Shown in pieces: positions 42,414 to 53,068 of a stretch of DNA of 64,000 bases. The position numbers were made by a program, and so were the translations under genes. Source of the DNA: Symbiodinium kawagutii (taxonomy: Eukaryota > Sar > Dinophyceae > Suessiales > Symbiodiniaceae); assembly GCA_009767595.1 (NCBI GenBank), contig VSDK01001172.1, positions 1 through 64,000 on the forward strand, written 5' to 3'. The notes under the pieces were generated by a model. That model had not been told where the DNA came from. It saw nothing but the letters and a program-made list of their open reading frames with translations, and did not search any database. Position 1 is the first letter of the stretch. Every line of letters starts with the position of its first letter.

Positions 42414-42516
42414 CCGGTAATCAAACATAGCAATGGAAGGTCCACCAATTTTTGATGGTTTTCCAGGGTTTCTCTATGGAATCTGGTGATTTTCCATTGC
42501 TATGTTAGATTACCGG
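42414..42516. mobile_element. 103-bp element with 25-bp inverted ends
   Basis: 42414-42438 and 42492-42516 are inverted copies with one mismatch. GTGGTAGTACCC (42401-42412) and GTGGTAGTATCCC (42524-42536) flank it as near direct repeats. No coding frame. It belongs to none of families A, B or C. Confidence 0.75.
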
Positions 42517-43307
42517 TGCGTAAGTGGTAGTATCCCAAAGGGTCAGCTGATCTTTCAATTCCTCCCAGTTCCATGCATGGTTGACCAGGCTGTAGCCCGA
42601 AGAGTTGGGATCGATGCCAGGAACGGATCGAACGCATTTGAAACAACCATGATCACTGATCAAGTGAAACACTGATCCAGGATCACTGAAGCAAAATGAA
42701 ATTGATTGATTGTGTTTAGTGATCAGTGATGGACCATCATTTGTTAACGATGAAGTTGATTTGGGTGATTTGATGATGACTGATGATCTGGTTGCTATGA
42801 TATTTGATATAGTGATATCGATAGTGGTTGAATCATCAGGTTGCTTTGGAACTATGAAGATTGAAATGCATCGTCATCCATTCAAACCACTTGTACACAA
42901 CCAACATGATCAAACCTTTAGCCATGAAACATTGCTAGTGGTTGCTAGCGATTGACAAGCTGATGAAGGTTGATACTGGTTGAATATAGTTTGTTATGGT
43001 CAAATACATATGGTTGAGGGAGGAACATATACCAGGGATATGTCAAATTGCGTGCAAGCATCTGTAACCCAAATGCTGCAAGCAAAGCGACACGACTGGA
43101 TTTTGCGCTGCCTCACCCATGTATGGGTACGTATTTGTCAAATATACGGTGCCAGGATACCCACAAATGAAATTGCTGGACCATCAGTTGCCAGGTGATA
43201 AGAAGCACCAATTGATGCCAGGTGTTCGTAGGTTACATCAATGATATCCACATAGTTCGTTGCCTGAAGCATTTAGCCTGGCACAGAGAGCAGTGTTCGT
43301 CGCCCCT

Positions 43308-43487
43308 TCATCTTTCATCATTGCAAATAAAATCTAAATGTTGTTCAACCACCTCAATCTGTATCCGATGGATCATTTTGTAGAGTGACCTTTGACCTAG
43401 CATCGTGACATGTCCCACCTTTATCGATATGACCTGAGCATCCCATTGCCATCGAGATATACACTCGTACTGTTGCTGCATGGTAAC
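43308..43487 (-). CDS. Candidate terminal exon, minus strand, product unknown
   Basis: ATTTGAG|G acceptor in phase 0, 59 codons and a stop. Reads VTMQQQYECISRWQWDAQVI and later IQIEVVEQHLDFICNDER. It follows the exon at 43791-43903, which ends in phase 0. Confidence 0.43.
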   Translation of the reverse strand, partial: VTMQQQYECISRWQWDAQVISIKVGHVTMLGQRSLYKMIHRIQIEVVEQHLDFICNDER

Positions 43488-43790
43488 CTCAAATTGCAGT
43501 GGCAACAAAGGGACCAGGATGAGTGAATGATTTGCTTGTACACGGAAAGTTGGTCAAAAGGCTGAAAGTGTTCTGGTGGTTCGGAGTCACTTAAATGTCA
43601 ACCAGGGCTCCTTGGGACAATGAGCAACTTGGGACGAGAAGCTACAGCTCCATAGCTTGGTGATGCACCACGGAAGCGATTGAAACTGACAAGCAGTTGT
43701 GAAGGCATCCGACGAGGTAGGCCCCTACTAGGGTGGAACACTCATGCAGATCCCCCGACTTTGTCACTGGGATTGGTCCCAAGGGCCAAC

Positions 43791-43903
43791 CTCAATGCTT
43801 CCAATGCTGACATTTGGCTCCAGGTTTACCAAGGCTACCGAGTTGGTTTTCCAAATGCTTAGGTTTAACAAGAACGGTTTGCAGTTTTCTGATCGAATGA
43901 GGC
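43791..43903 (-). CDS. Candidate internal exon of the same gene
   Basis: CCGTAG|G acceptor and ATTGAG|GTTGG donor bound 37 codons, including KPFLLNLSIWKTNSVALVNL and EPNVSIGSIE. Phase 0 at its end fits the terminal exon. Confidence 0.43.
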
Positions 43904-43950
43904 CTACGGATCGTCCACATTCAACAAAGAATCAAGTCACTGATGATCCT

Positions 43951-44006
43951 TGGTTGGTGGTTGAAGCACCCCTATGAAAAATATACTTCCCAACCCACCA
44001 ACTACA
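43951..44006 (+). mobile_element. Truncated family A copy (left half)
   Basis: TTGGTTGGTGGTTGAAGCAC through CCAACCCACCAACTA, cut where the next full copy starts. The two are nearly back to back. Confidence 0.6.
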
Positions 44007-44008
44007 AC

Positions 44009-44104
44009 TGGTTGGTGCCTTCAACCCCATGAAAAAATATTAGTCAACCAACCATTTGTTAATGAATACTAGGGGAAATAAAAGATGTTTCAACCCACCA
44101 ACCA
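44009..44104 (+). mobile_element. Family A element
   Basis: CTGGTTGGTGCCTTCAACCC at the left and GTTTCAACCCACCAACC at the right. It ends 14 bp from the donor of the exon at 44119. Confidence 0.78.
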
Positions 44105-44118
44105 TAACTGTTTAAAAC

Positions 44119-44222
44119 CCACCCATCCTGGGGGGTGAACTCACAGCGGAGGCCGCCGCCATCCTCTTCAAGGTCCACCAGATCAGCCCAAGATTGTCGC
44201 GTTCGCACCCAGCTGCGCAATC
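44119..44222 (-). CDS. Candidate exon with a SWADLVDLEED tract, minus strand
   Basis: ACACAG|G acceptor, 34 codons, RTRQSWADLVDLEEDGGGLR then CEFTPQDGW, donor TGG|GTTTTA. Trp-Ala-Asp-Leu followed by acidic residues is a common disordered motif in dinoflagellate proteins (recollection, not checked). Its end phase does not fit 43791 directly, so another exon may lie between. Confidence 0.42.
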
Positions 44223-45184
44223 CTGTGTCAGATTCGGGCTGTGGAGCACGACACGAATCATGTGGTTCAACAGATTCACATCCGGAAGATCAGCCAACAT
44301 CTTTCTCAAGCAGCATGAAACAAGTCCATGTTTGTGGGGTCATATTTGTCTATGGACATTCTGTCTGCTCAAAAAAACATTGCTGTGCGCATTGAATCTT
44401 TGGGGCAAACTCAGCCTGCCCATGGACTTGTCTACAAGAAAGGGTGGGTTCCGACCCCAAACAAATCGATGATGCTTCAATGCCAATAGTCTGGACAGGA
44501 CCCTGGCCTAAAGGTCTTTTGAGATTGGGGAAGTTGTTTCATCCTGATGGCATCTTCTTCATCTTTCATTCCCAAGGGCCTGCAGGAACACAATACCCTA
44601 GACACCCATAGATACCGTAGACCATAAAGTCAAAATCCAATCCTCTAGACTTGAAACCTTAAAACCAAGAAATGATCCGTCATCCCCAAGCACCTCACAG
44701 CCCCAAACCTAAAGAGCTTGCTCTGACTTAGTGTCACTACTGTATACGGAATGCACATGCTGAACAATGGACCTCACCATGCTGTTCGTGATTTGCCTGC
44801 CTGGACTTCATGCATACGGATCATGAGCAAAAAAACGGACACAACATTGCCGCAAACGCTGCTACTTACTTTGTAAGGTTTTTTCACCATGGTTATATGC
44901 CAGTTCTAAGCCAGCACATCCAAGCATGGGCAAGCACATGGTTCCAAAAACGGTATCATGGCGGTCTATCCCAACCCTTGGCACGGTCAAACTGCTCCAT
45001 GTTTCTTCCGCCCGGAAGGTCGATGAACAAAAACAAACGTTTGGCCTAAGATTTGGCAAACCGTGTTCGATCCCATTTATCAATCTTTCATGGTGTTGTT
45101 GTTTTCCTGATTGGTGAATGTGTATGGTCGCAATAAACCAAAATCATCCAAAATCTATCAAATGGGGCAACAAATACAACTGAT

Positions 45185-45270
45185 GCTTGAATGCCAAACA
45201 AGAAGACAAAACCACAAACAACGACAAACAATGACAAACAAGGACAAACAGTCACGAACAACAATCCAGA
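45185..45270. repeat. ACAAACAAYGACAAACA array
   Basis: Short imperfect repeat. The region 44240-45450 otherwise shows only weak, strand-ambiguous frames. Confidence 0.6.
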
Positions 45271-45455
45271 AACAACAGAAAAAACGACGATAACAGGGAG
45301 GCAGCAAAAACGAAAAATCATAGTAACACCCACCCAACTAACCCTCAACCAACCACTAATGGGACAAGTATACACATGTATAGACGTATAAACCATATCA
45401 TTCAACCACCAACGAACCATCAACTAGCCTCTACTCATCACTACTCCATAACTTC

Positions 45456-45551
45456 CTGGTTGGTGGTTGGAGCACCCCTATGAAAAATATGCTCGTCAAC
45501 CAACCATTTGCTAATTACACTTGGGAAATAATTAAAAAAAACACCAACCAG
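45456..45551 (+). mobile_element. Family A element with a duplicated end
   Basis: CTGGTTGGTGGTTGGAGCAC at the left, ACACCAACCAG at the right. The end and its flank (ACCAACCAGTAGTTGTTGAC) are repeated 37 bp further on, at 45580. Confidence 0.75.
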
Positions 45552-46218
45552 TAGTTGTTGACCCATTCTGACCAAAAACCACCAACCAGTAGTTGTTGAC
45601 CCATTCTTGTTGGTTGGTTCTTCCCGATGAACCCCTAGTTAATGCCCTATCTTGTTGGTTATTCTTCCCCTACCAGTAGTTATCCCCTATTCCCCTATCA
45701 AACAAGCCACCAAAACCAGCTTCAGACCTCCACTTAGCGGCCGCTGCACCTGGATCCTGGCTTGATGGTGTGGCCGAAGCAACAGAGTTCAAATCGTCCT
45801 AAGGTCCGGGCGGCCGGGCGACGCTTGGATGGATGGATCTGGTGATGATCGGAGCCACGAGCCGGGCTTCACTGGGATTGGTTGGTTAGTCCCTATGATC
45901 CACTGATATCAGGGCTTAGGTTGAGTCCTGTAATCCCCAAATCTGGGGGTTATAACCCACTAATAGGGGTGACCCACTAATAATGGTTAATTAGCTGGTT
46001 AATTGGCTGGTTCATGTCATCCCAAGGGTGATTCACTCTCCTTGGTACGATCACGACATTGATGTAGTCTGACTTGATGATCCCTGTCATCCCTGATATC
46101 AAACAGCAGCCAAGAAAGAAAAATGAACCCTGATGGAAATTGATGTAGCACTCACGGTTTTTACAATGGTAGGTTGCAGTTGTATCATTTGTGATGTTTG
46201 TTTGTTGGTTGTAGGTAC

Positions 46219-46287
46219 TTGCTTTGCTCTTTAAAGCCCTGTTCTCCTCTGGTGCTGCTTGCAGTTCCATAGTTTCCTGCTTGCATC
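46219..46287 (-). CDS. Candidate coiled-coil exon, minus strand
   Basis: GTGAG|G acceptor and AAGCAA|GTACC donor. Reads CKQETMELQAAPEENRALKS, typical of a coiled coil. It joins the exon at 46336-46447 in phase (G+GA), but the gap between them would be a 48-bp intron, which is very short. Confidence 0.33.
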
Positions 46288-46335
46288 CTCACTGTTTTTT
46301 CCACAACGGTAGTTGGTCCGGAAAAAAACACCAGC

Positions 46336-46447
46336 CGTCAAGAAACAAAGTTCCCCTTCCATGCCAGTAATCCTCATCCTCCTCATCTTCCTCTCTTCGA
46401 ATTTGCAATTTCATTTGATGCTTTTTGGCTTTTTGGGACAGAAATTC
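46336..46447 (-). CDS. Candidate acidic exon, minus strand
   Basis: CCTCAG|G acceptor, 37 codons. Reads EFLSQKAKKHQMKLQIRREE and then DEEDEDYWHG. Charged and helical. The donor proposed is GC (GACG|GCTGGT). Product unknown. Confidence 0.4.
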
Positions 46448-46489
46448 CTGAGGCCATGCTTTTCCCACTGATTGCCCCAACAACATTAG

Positions 46490-46560
46490 GTACGCAGTAT
46501 TAATTGGTAGAGCGTTGCTCCGAAGCAAGGATTTTGTCGGGGCACGAGTGACTGCAATCC
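46490..46560 (+). other. tRNA-like remnant
   Basis: AATTGGTAGAGCGTTGCTCC matches the D-arm/A-box side of a tRNA, followed by an arm TTGCT-CCGA-AGCAA and a decayed B box (GGCACGAGTGA). The anticodon loop is the wrong size and the acceptor stem is not recognisable, so it is not a working tRNA. tRNA-derived SINEs are known in dinoflagellates, and this may be a piece of one. Confidence 0.4.
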
Positions 46561-46783
46561 TCAATGGATAATCCACAAAGAAACCTCATCAAAGCTGTGA
46601 AGTCGGGCATTGGACCTTGCCACTTGCGCTGCGAACTGTTGATTTGTTGCAGTCAAAAATCTGATCCATTTTGATGAAAGCGCATGCCATTGCTTTTCAT
46701 TCGTGAACAATACTGGTAGATCAAGCTGTTAATAGATCAAACCAACGGTTCACGTGAAATAGCTGGTGATGTATCACAAAAAG

Positions 46784-46890
46784 GGTGGTTTCTCAAAATA
46801 CGGGTACCTCCCAATCATCCACTTCATTGACCATTTATAGAAATACCCATCCAGAACTTGGGTTTCCCCCCCATGGCTTGAGAAACCACC
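46784..46890 (+). mobile_element. Family C element abutting a family B element
   Basis: GGTGGTTTCTCAAAATACGG at the left, GGCTTGAGAAACCACC at the right. The family B copy starts immediately after it. Confidence 0.75.
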
Positions 46891-46892
46891 AT

Positions 46893-47008
46893 ATGGCTGT
46901 GGGTCAAAGCCCCGTACCCCTGGTTCCCCATCATAAACCATTGTTTTCCCTATAAACTGGTTGGTTATTATCCCCTATTGTTGCTGGTTAATATTGACCC
47001 ATAGCCAT
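46893..47008 (-). mobile_element. Family B element, one of the best preserved
   Basis: TGGCTGTGGGTCAAAGCCCC at the left and TTGACCCATAGCCA at the right, with TA on both flanks. The right boundary of the adjacent family C copy is intact, so one inserted next to the other. Confidence 0.88.
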
Positions 47009-47194
47009 ATATGTGTGGTTTATTCCTATGGATCCTACATCTCAGCGTCCTCCCCGGTGCCCCGATTCGTCCATGCCGGCTGAAAAATTAACCCAGCGGC
47101 TGTCTGTTCGCTGCCGTCGTGGCGACGCTCAGCCGCCGACCTCACTGACAGAATCATTGGTCGTGGCTTCTTACAATGGTTTATATGATAATGA

Positions 47195-47365
47195 TGATGA
47201 CAGTAATAGTAATAGTAATAATAATAATAACAATGATAGTAATACAAAATATAACGGTAGTAATAATATCTTAAAATAATAAGAACAACAACAATTGTAA
47301 CAATTAAAATAACAATAACAATAATAGTAGCAATAATAACCAAAATAATCAATAATAATTGTTAA
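47195..47365. repeat. AAT/AATAAC trinucleotide tract
   Basis: ATAGTAATAATAATAACAAT-type repeat. The GC-rich stretch just before it (47035-47165) is open on both strands and may be an exon, but no boundary could be chosen. Confidence 0.75.
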
Positions 47366-47522
47366 TAGCCGGGTTTACTAATGTGGTTTAATAATGTCAT
47401 CATTGGGCTTAATCATGTGGTTTCATGATGGTTAATTCATGTAAATTCATGGTTGATAACAAGGATGATAACCTACAATTGTTGATAATTGTCAAGTTGT
47501 TGCGATGTTCAGCTAGCCATTT

Positions 47523-47632
47523 GGTGGCTTCTTAAAGTCCGGGACCCAAAAACGGATGCTTTATTATCGCAAATGGTAAGTATTAGATGATTTGGGGGTC
47601 CCCCAATTTCGAGAAACCACCAGTTGGGTCAT
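47523..47632 (-). mobile_element. Family C element
   Basis: TGGTGGCTTCTTAAAGTCCG at the left, AATTTCGAGAAACCACCA at the right. The core reads in the opposite direction to the copy at 46784. Confidence 0.68.
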
Positions 47633-48659
47633 GTTGGATCCATATCAACAACCACCCCCCAAGCTATGTGGGGTAATCAGCAGCTATTGAGCAGGTAAAC
47701 TGGGGGTGGTTTATGAAGGGACCTGGATCTCTAAACATGGATGGTTTCCCATAGCCACAGTTGACAGACTGATTCTCAGTTCGCATCCCAACAGCTAGAG
47801 TAGTGAGCAGCAGCCACATTTACTAATGGGAAATAACTGTATAACTGTTTTTAGCTGTTGCGGGAACCTCGATCAACCTTGTGCACTGTGTTTGGTCCTG
47901 GCGAGTCAAATTACAACTAGCTAGCTATACTTGCTCCTCTTACTAGCCTTTCCCTGGTCAAAACCAAAGAAAAGCATGTCATGCTCGGGAAACATGATTG
48001 CTCACACTCATGCTCCAGTATCTGTCTGAAAAGATATATTTAGTGGCTCTCCAAAGTCACAGTTTCGACTTTCTCCCAAGCCATTGCACAAGGGTCTCAT
48101 CGTTTCAATCTGCTCGTTGCCAAGAAATATAATCCACCAACATCGAACAGTAACATATCACATCACTCATTCAATTGGGCTTAATCAACACATTCAACGG
48201 CTCATGAATTTGCATCTACCAGTACATGCCAATCTGCTTGAATGTATGAACACTGGGGTGTCGACTCGGTTGTCAATTAATTATCCATTGCTGAGTCAGC
48301 TACTCAGCTTACCGTCGTTACTTGGTTGTTCAGCATACTCGGTGTGTATAATATTGTGTTTGCTTTGCCTTTGTCGATGGCAAATATCCCGCAAGTTTCC
48401 TAATTGCTGCACATGCACGCAATTGCAGATCTGTATGCAAACACATGTGTTGCATGCAAATGTGTGTGTGTAGATAAATGTACACATACACATATGTGTG
48501 CATACATATGTAGACGACGCAACATACTGTAATCCATGCATGTAGCTATATTACGCCGTAAAACAATGATTTGAATCCTCATATATGAACAAAATAGTAT
48601 ACAAGCACTAGAACTTAAAAACCATCCAGAGTTTGACAGAGTCCATGTGCATCTGTGAA

Positions 48660-48900
48660 ACATGCCAACACACTCACACAAAAAGTACAAGTTGGGGGTT
48701 TGTCACCAATGGCGTACCCCCAAGACATGTGCCTTTCCCGATTCCTACCCTCGAAGACAAGCAGTCCCATGGGGTCAGCGATCGCCATCCGCTGTCAAGT
48801 AACTCAGCGTGGGTATCCTGCCAAGGTGGAAACACTTTTCCACGCAGAAGTGGCAACTGCATTAGATCTTTACTTTCGAGATATGGTTGAGTAGTTCTTG
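48660..48900. CDS. Coding-like patch, strand unresolved
   Basis: Plus strand ends in a regular frame (GYPAKVETLFHAEVATALDL, stop near 48894). Minus strand reads LMQLPLLRGKVFPPWQDTHA. Neither has a clear AG|G acceptor. A nearby duplication repeats ATATTTCTGCTTTGGCCT at about 48908 and 48961. Confidence 0.3.
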
Positions 48901-49489
48901 AACCTACAAATATTTCTGCTTTGGCCTCGAAGTAGTAGGAACCGTCTTCATTTGCCATGAATATTTCTGCTTTGGCCTTTGGCCTCACATTTCAACTATT
49001 GGCTCTTTGCTCTTCGCTATGATGAGTAGTAAGAACTGTCTTCATTAATCTGTTGTCTGACATCTGTACAGCTCGCCAATATATCCAAATGCTTCCGTAC
49101 AGAAGGGGCCCAGTTTAGTGAGGAAACCATGTATTCTAGAGTTATTACACTGGGAGTCTTGGAGGGGGAACACCGATATGCTTATTGCTTTAAACTATCA
49201 ACAAACATCTGGTATATACTCTTGTGAAGATTAACAAGAAAACAGAACATGCCATAGTCTATGCCAGGATATTGAAAGATCATATGTGCGGTGTTTGACT
49301 TTGAACCTGACCACAAGTAATCTTTAATCATTGTATCATATAAATCAAGAGAAGAACATGATCCTTGTATCATTGCACCTCTAAAACGTCTAGTAATCTC
49401 TAGCTTGTTAAACCCTATATAGTCTTGTTGGTTGCTGTCCCCTGGCATTAACTTTCACCACCCAGAACCACTAGTACCGTTGCTGCACC

Positions 49490-49632
49490 CAATCGCAAAT
49501 CAGCTTGGGGTCTTCCTGAGGGATGCCTGCGTGACGTTTCGCTGTCCCAGGAAACCCTGGAAAAATCAACTTCAGCAGCCCGCGTCGCATGGTCGGCTGT
49601 CAGATTTGCGGGCTACAAAATCTATAAGCTGA
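49490..49632. CDS. Coding-like patch, strand unresolved
   Basis: Plus: LLHPIANQLGVFLRDACVTF to a stop at 49632. Minus: an ACGCAG|G acceptor then IPQEDPKLICDWVQQRY and a stop. The minus reading has the better acceptor. Confidence 0.3.
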
Positions 49633-49663
49633 CAACCAATAGCACAAACAATAAGTACAACCA

Positions 49664-49765
49664 CTGGTTGGTGGTTGAACCACCCCCATGAAAAATATGC
49701 ATGTCAGCCAACCATTTGTGAATCACCACTACGGAAAATAGAGAATATTTAGAACCACCAGCCAG
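49664..49765 (+). mobile_element. Family A element
   Basis: CTGGTTGGTGGTTGAACCAC at the left, TAGAACCACCAGCCAG at the right. From here to 51140 there is AT-rich DNA, (TATC)n and (AT)n at 50370-50470, and no gene that I can see. Confidence 0.8.
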
Positions 49766-50369
49766 AGAAGTACAACCAATATTAATTGGATTACCTCAAG
49801 TGTATAGAATTTGTACAATAGTTGTGATACTGAAAGCAAGGTTTACAACCAATAACGTCAAGCAAAATAAGTGAGTAAAAGATGTCTAGCAGTGATATGC
49901 AGTGATGGTTTAGGGATTGACAATCAATAAGTACAATCAAAAATTCCTACGCAAAATCAAACAGATGAGATTCGAAAGTATAGGCAGTGATAACAAGCTG
50001 CTGGTTTCAACAAAAACATTAGTTGAATTGACCCATCCTTAAGTCGCTTCAAAAAATGGAACAATTTACCACAATTTGCAGCTTTCATCAACTACTGTCA
50101 ACCACCATCAATCCATGTTAACCATGAAAAATCAATAGATATCAATAGCCATTAACCATACCAAGCCATGCCATAACAAGTATGAACCGTTGCCAGCCAT
50201 CTTAAGCATAATCGCCTCCATACGTCAACCATTCTTCAGTCCACTGAGTAATAGCAACGGCTGCGTTTCGTCTCCTGAGTTTCGGCTCTGCCTCAGCGAG
50301 ATGCCGTGGGTTGTTTGATGATAAAATGATATTCGATAATGTTGAAACTGGATGATAGCAATAATGTGT

Positions 50370-50370
50370 A

Positions 50371-50413
<43 letters not shown>

Positions 50414-50470
50414 ATATATATATATATATTTGAATATTTAAAAAAATAAAAATATATATATATATATATA
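50370..50470. repeat. TATC run and AT run
   Basis: (TATC)n at 50373-50411 followed by (AT)n and a second (AT)n block. Simple sequence only. Confidence 0.85.
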
Positions 50471-51149
50471 GTGAAACTTGATACATGTAAATGATGGCAA
50501 ATCATGCCAATGATACACGCTAATTAATGATGATTAATCATGTCAATGATACAGGCTAGTTCATGACGGTTAATCATGTCAAATACCGATTGGTAGTGCC
50601 GAAAGAAAAAAGGCAATAGAGCCAACAATGGCTGAGGAACGATAACGACTAGGAACAACAACGTGGTTGAAAAGCATCACATGCTACTCAACAATCATTT
50701 CATCAACTTGACTTAACCAACAGCTCAATGGTGGGATACCAATAGCATTGAAAGCTGTACCAGGCACGTTCATAAAGATAGGAAATACCTGGCACCCACC
50801 TCCAAGGCTTTTCTCCAGCTGGCATCACATACAAATCAGAATGAGCAACAATGTATAGAATTCATGAGATAATAGGGGTGAAACTGTGTAAAAAACATTG
50901 AAATTCATGGTAATTAAAGACAGTATGCTCATAAGAATGATTAATGATTACACTTAAAGTCACTTAATTATATAGTAATTATTGTGCATTCATACGTTCC
51001 ACTTGGATCATCACACCCGTGGCAAGGTCATGGTGATTGCCGACGTTTGTGGTTATCATCGTTGCTAATGGTTGACAAATCCGATATTTCCGTGATACAG
51101 TAGTCAAATAGAAACGATGATAATCAAATCACTAATGATTTGATACTTA

Positions 51150-51300
51150 TCATATCATCATTCCTAATGATTTTGATGTTTCACTCTTTTGATCACTAGC
51201 TGCTGGTGAAGCTATTGATGCATGGTAGTTGAGTGGCTGACTTGGGTCCACTCGTGGGGCGCCTGGAAACTGCAGGGTTCCCTCTTGCGGATAGGTGATC
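51150..51300 (-). CDS. Candidate terminal exon of a minus-strand gene
   Basis: CCAAG|G acceptor, 49 codons, stop at 51150. Reads ITYPQEGTLQFPGAPRVDPS, then NYHASIASPAASDQKSE. All plus-strand frames are broken here. It joins the exon at 51507-51682 in phase (CG+G). Confidence 0.5.
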
Positions 51301-51338
51301 CTTGGAGAATCCACCATGGCTACCTGAGATTGATTGAG

Positions 51339-51457
51339 ATGGCTCTGGGTCGAAACCCTTAGCCCCCCTGGTTCCCCCATCAATAACCATTGTTTTTCAA
51401 TAAAATGGTTGGTGATCATCCCCCATTATTGTCGGTTAATATTGACCCATAGCCACA
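51339..51457 (-). mobile_element. Family B element filling most of a short intron
   Basis: TGGCTCTGGGTCGAAACCCT at the left, TTGACCCATAGCCA at the right. Under the minus-strand model the intron is 51301-51506, so the element is 119 of 206 bp. Confidence 0.75.
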
Positions 51458-51506
51458 TTCCCAAGATCGACCGTGACCACTACACTGCTCCCAACTCGGA
51501 TCTCAC

Positions 51507-51682
51507 CGGTAGCAGCTCCCAGTTCTGGCTGCCCCAACTTCCTGTCTCCCAGTTCGCATGCCTCGGAGGCAGTCCCAAAGTGGGAAAGCAGTGGCTGATC
51601 TCAGGATTGGAACCATCAAAGAATCCAGTGGCTCCTCCAATGAATCTTCAGTGGGACTGGAGTTCCAAATTCGTTCCTGAAC
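51507..51682 (-). CDS. Candidate internal exon of the same minus-strand gene
   Basis: ATTGAG|G acceptor and TACCG|GTGAGA consensus donor bound 58 codons: VQERIWNSSPTEDSLEEPLD, LPLW-like AFPLWDCLRGMRTGR. A plus-strand frame (IDRDHYTAPNSDLTGSSSQF to a stop at 51711) is also convincing but would need an AG|A acceptor and conflicts with the neighbouring exon. Confidence 0.45.
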
Positions 51683-51749
51683 CTCAATTTGCTCAGATTG
51701 AATCAGTTTAGCAATGATTTGGTCAACTCCACAACCTGGTAAATGGGGG

Positions 51750-51842
51750 GGGGAGTTCTCAAATAGGGGAGACCCCCAGTTATGATGTAATATCTAAACC
51801 ATTGATTTTGGGAGCCTCCTATGGCTCGGTCGAAACCCCCAA
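51750..51842 (+). mobile_element. Degraded family C element
   Basis: AGTTCTCAAATAGGGGAGAC and CCCCAGTTATGATGTAATAT at the left; the right end is lost in CTATGGCTCGGTCGAAACC. An old or truncated copy. Confidence 0.4.
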
Positions 51843-52133
51843 ATGGTGATTTGCATTCCGTCGATTCTATTCACCTCTGAGTGGGATAACGCGAGAATCC
51901 AGACCTGGGACCACATCTGACGAAGCTTGCAGAAAATCTTCACCCTGGCCCTATTCTGTAGCCATGAATGGATGAATCCCTAGAGACAGACCAGCCTGAA
52001 ACTCGCAAGAAGTTAAGAACTGGCAAAGCTCCAAATGATCTAGTTGGGATATATCCCTACCCTTCTCATTCTCGCTGCTTATGATCATTTCTCTTCATGG
52101 TGTGATTTTCAAGGTAGGTGTGCGGTGTGCAAC

Positions 52134-52237
52134 ATTGGTTCTCATTGATGCTCTATTACCGCACTGGCTCACAAGGCGCAACACTGTCAGGGGGACAACA
52201 CTGTAAGAATGGTAGCAAACCATCAATGAGAACCAAT
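52134..52237. repeat. Inverted-repeat unit, about 104 bp
   Basis: ATTGGTTCTCATTGATG (52134-52150) is the exact reverse complement of 52221-52237. A third partial copy, TTGGTTCTCACAATCG, lies near 52345. Confidence 0.65.
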
Positions 52238-52581
52238 AGCCATGAAAGAATAGCTTGCAATAACAACATCATTGATGATTTGTTGCCGATGGACAACAAT
52301 AAGAATATTTGTCTTGAACTCTCATCAGCAGCAATTATACTCAGTATTGGTTCTCACAATCGTATGATGACTGTTTTTTTTGGAGCCTTCAATTGGGGAA
52401 TAGTTGTGGATGGTGCTGCAGTCATTGGTTCATATGTTTGTTTTGCTGTTAGGTATTCCTCGTGCCAAATGTTGGAATTAAAGCGCTTCGATTCTTGATG
52501 GTTGGAGTTCCCCCATGATTGCTGGTTTCATGGCTTTCTTGCTAGTTTCATGGTCTTATTGTTTATTTCCTTCAAAAATAT

Positions 52582-52650
52582 GACCAACAGTCATAGGTGG
52601 TATCAGCAACAATTAAATTTTGTTGGTGATATCCCCGTGACTGTTGGTCG
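52582..52650. repeat. Hairpin with GACCAACAGTCA ends
   Basis: GACCAACAGTCAT at the left pairs with GTGACTGTTGGTC at the right, and the inner parts (TATCAGCAACAATT, AAATTTTGTTGGTGATA) also pair. The word TGACTGTTGG recurs several times to 53035. Confidence 0.6.
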
Positions 52651-52690
52651 CATACACCTATGATGACCGGTTCTCCAACACTTGCTGTGA

Positions 52691-52812
52691 TACGGCTGTG
52701 GGTCAAAATCCTGTACCCCTGGTTTCCCGATTATTATTGACCATTATTTTCCCTATCATTCTTGGTGATGATTCCCCATGAAAGTTGGTTGGTAAATATC
52801 GACTCACACCCA
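52691..52812 (-). mobile_element. Family B element
   Basis: CGGCTGTGGGTCAAAATCCT at the left, ATCGACTCACACCCA at the right, TA on both flanks. Confidence 0.75.
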
Positions 52813-52903
52813 TATCAACCTTTTGGCTGTCGATTCTACACCTCCAATTATGGTTGGTAAATTCACCTTTATACCTGTGACTGTTGGTGTTGCAACCCTA
52901 TGA

Positions 52904-52999
52904 CTGGTTGGTGGTTTCAACCCCCATGAAATATGAGTCAACCAACCATGTGTTAAGAATTACTAGGGAAAATAAAACATGTTTAGAACCACCAGCCAG
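52904..52999 (+). mobile_element. Family A element
   Basis: CTGGTTGGTGGTTTCAACCC at the left, TAGAACCACCAGCCAG at the right. ATGA stands on both flanks, the clearest direct repeat seen for this family. Confidence 0.82.
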
Positions 53000-53068
53000 A
53001 TGACTGTTGATTATACAACCCTATGACCGTTGGCTATATACCCCCAAACCAATGATAAATTGGTGTTG

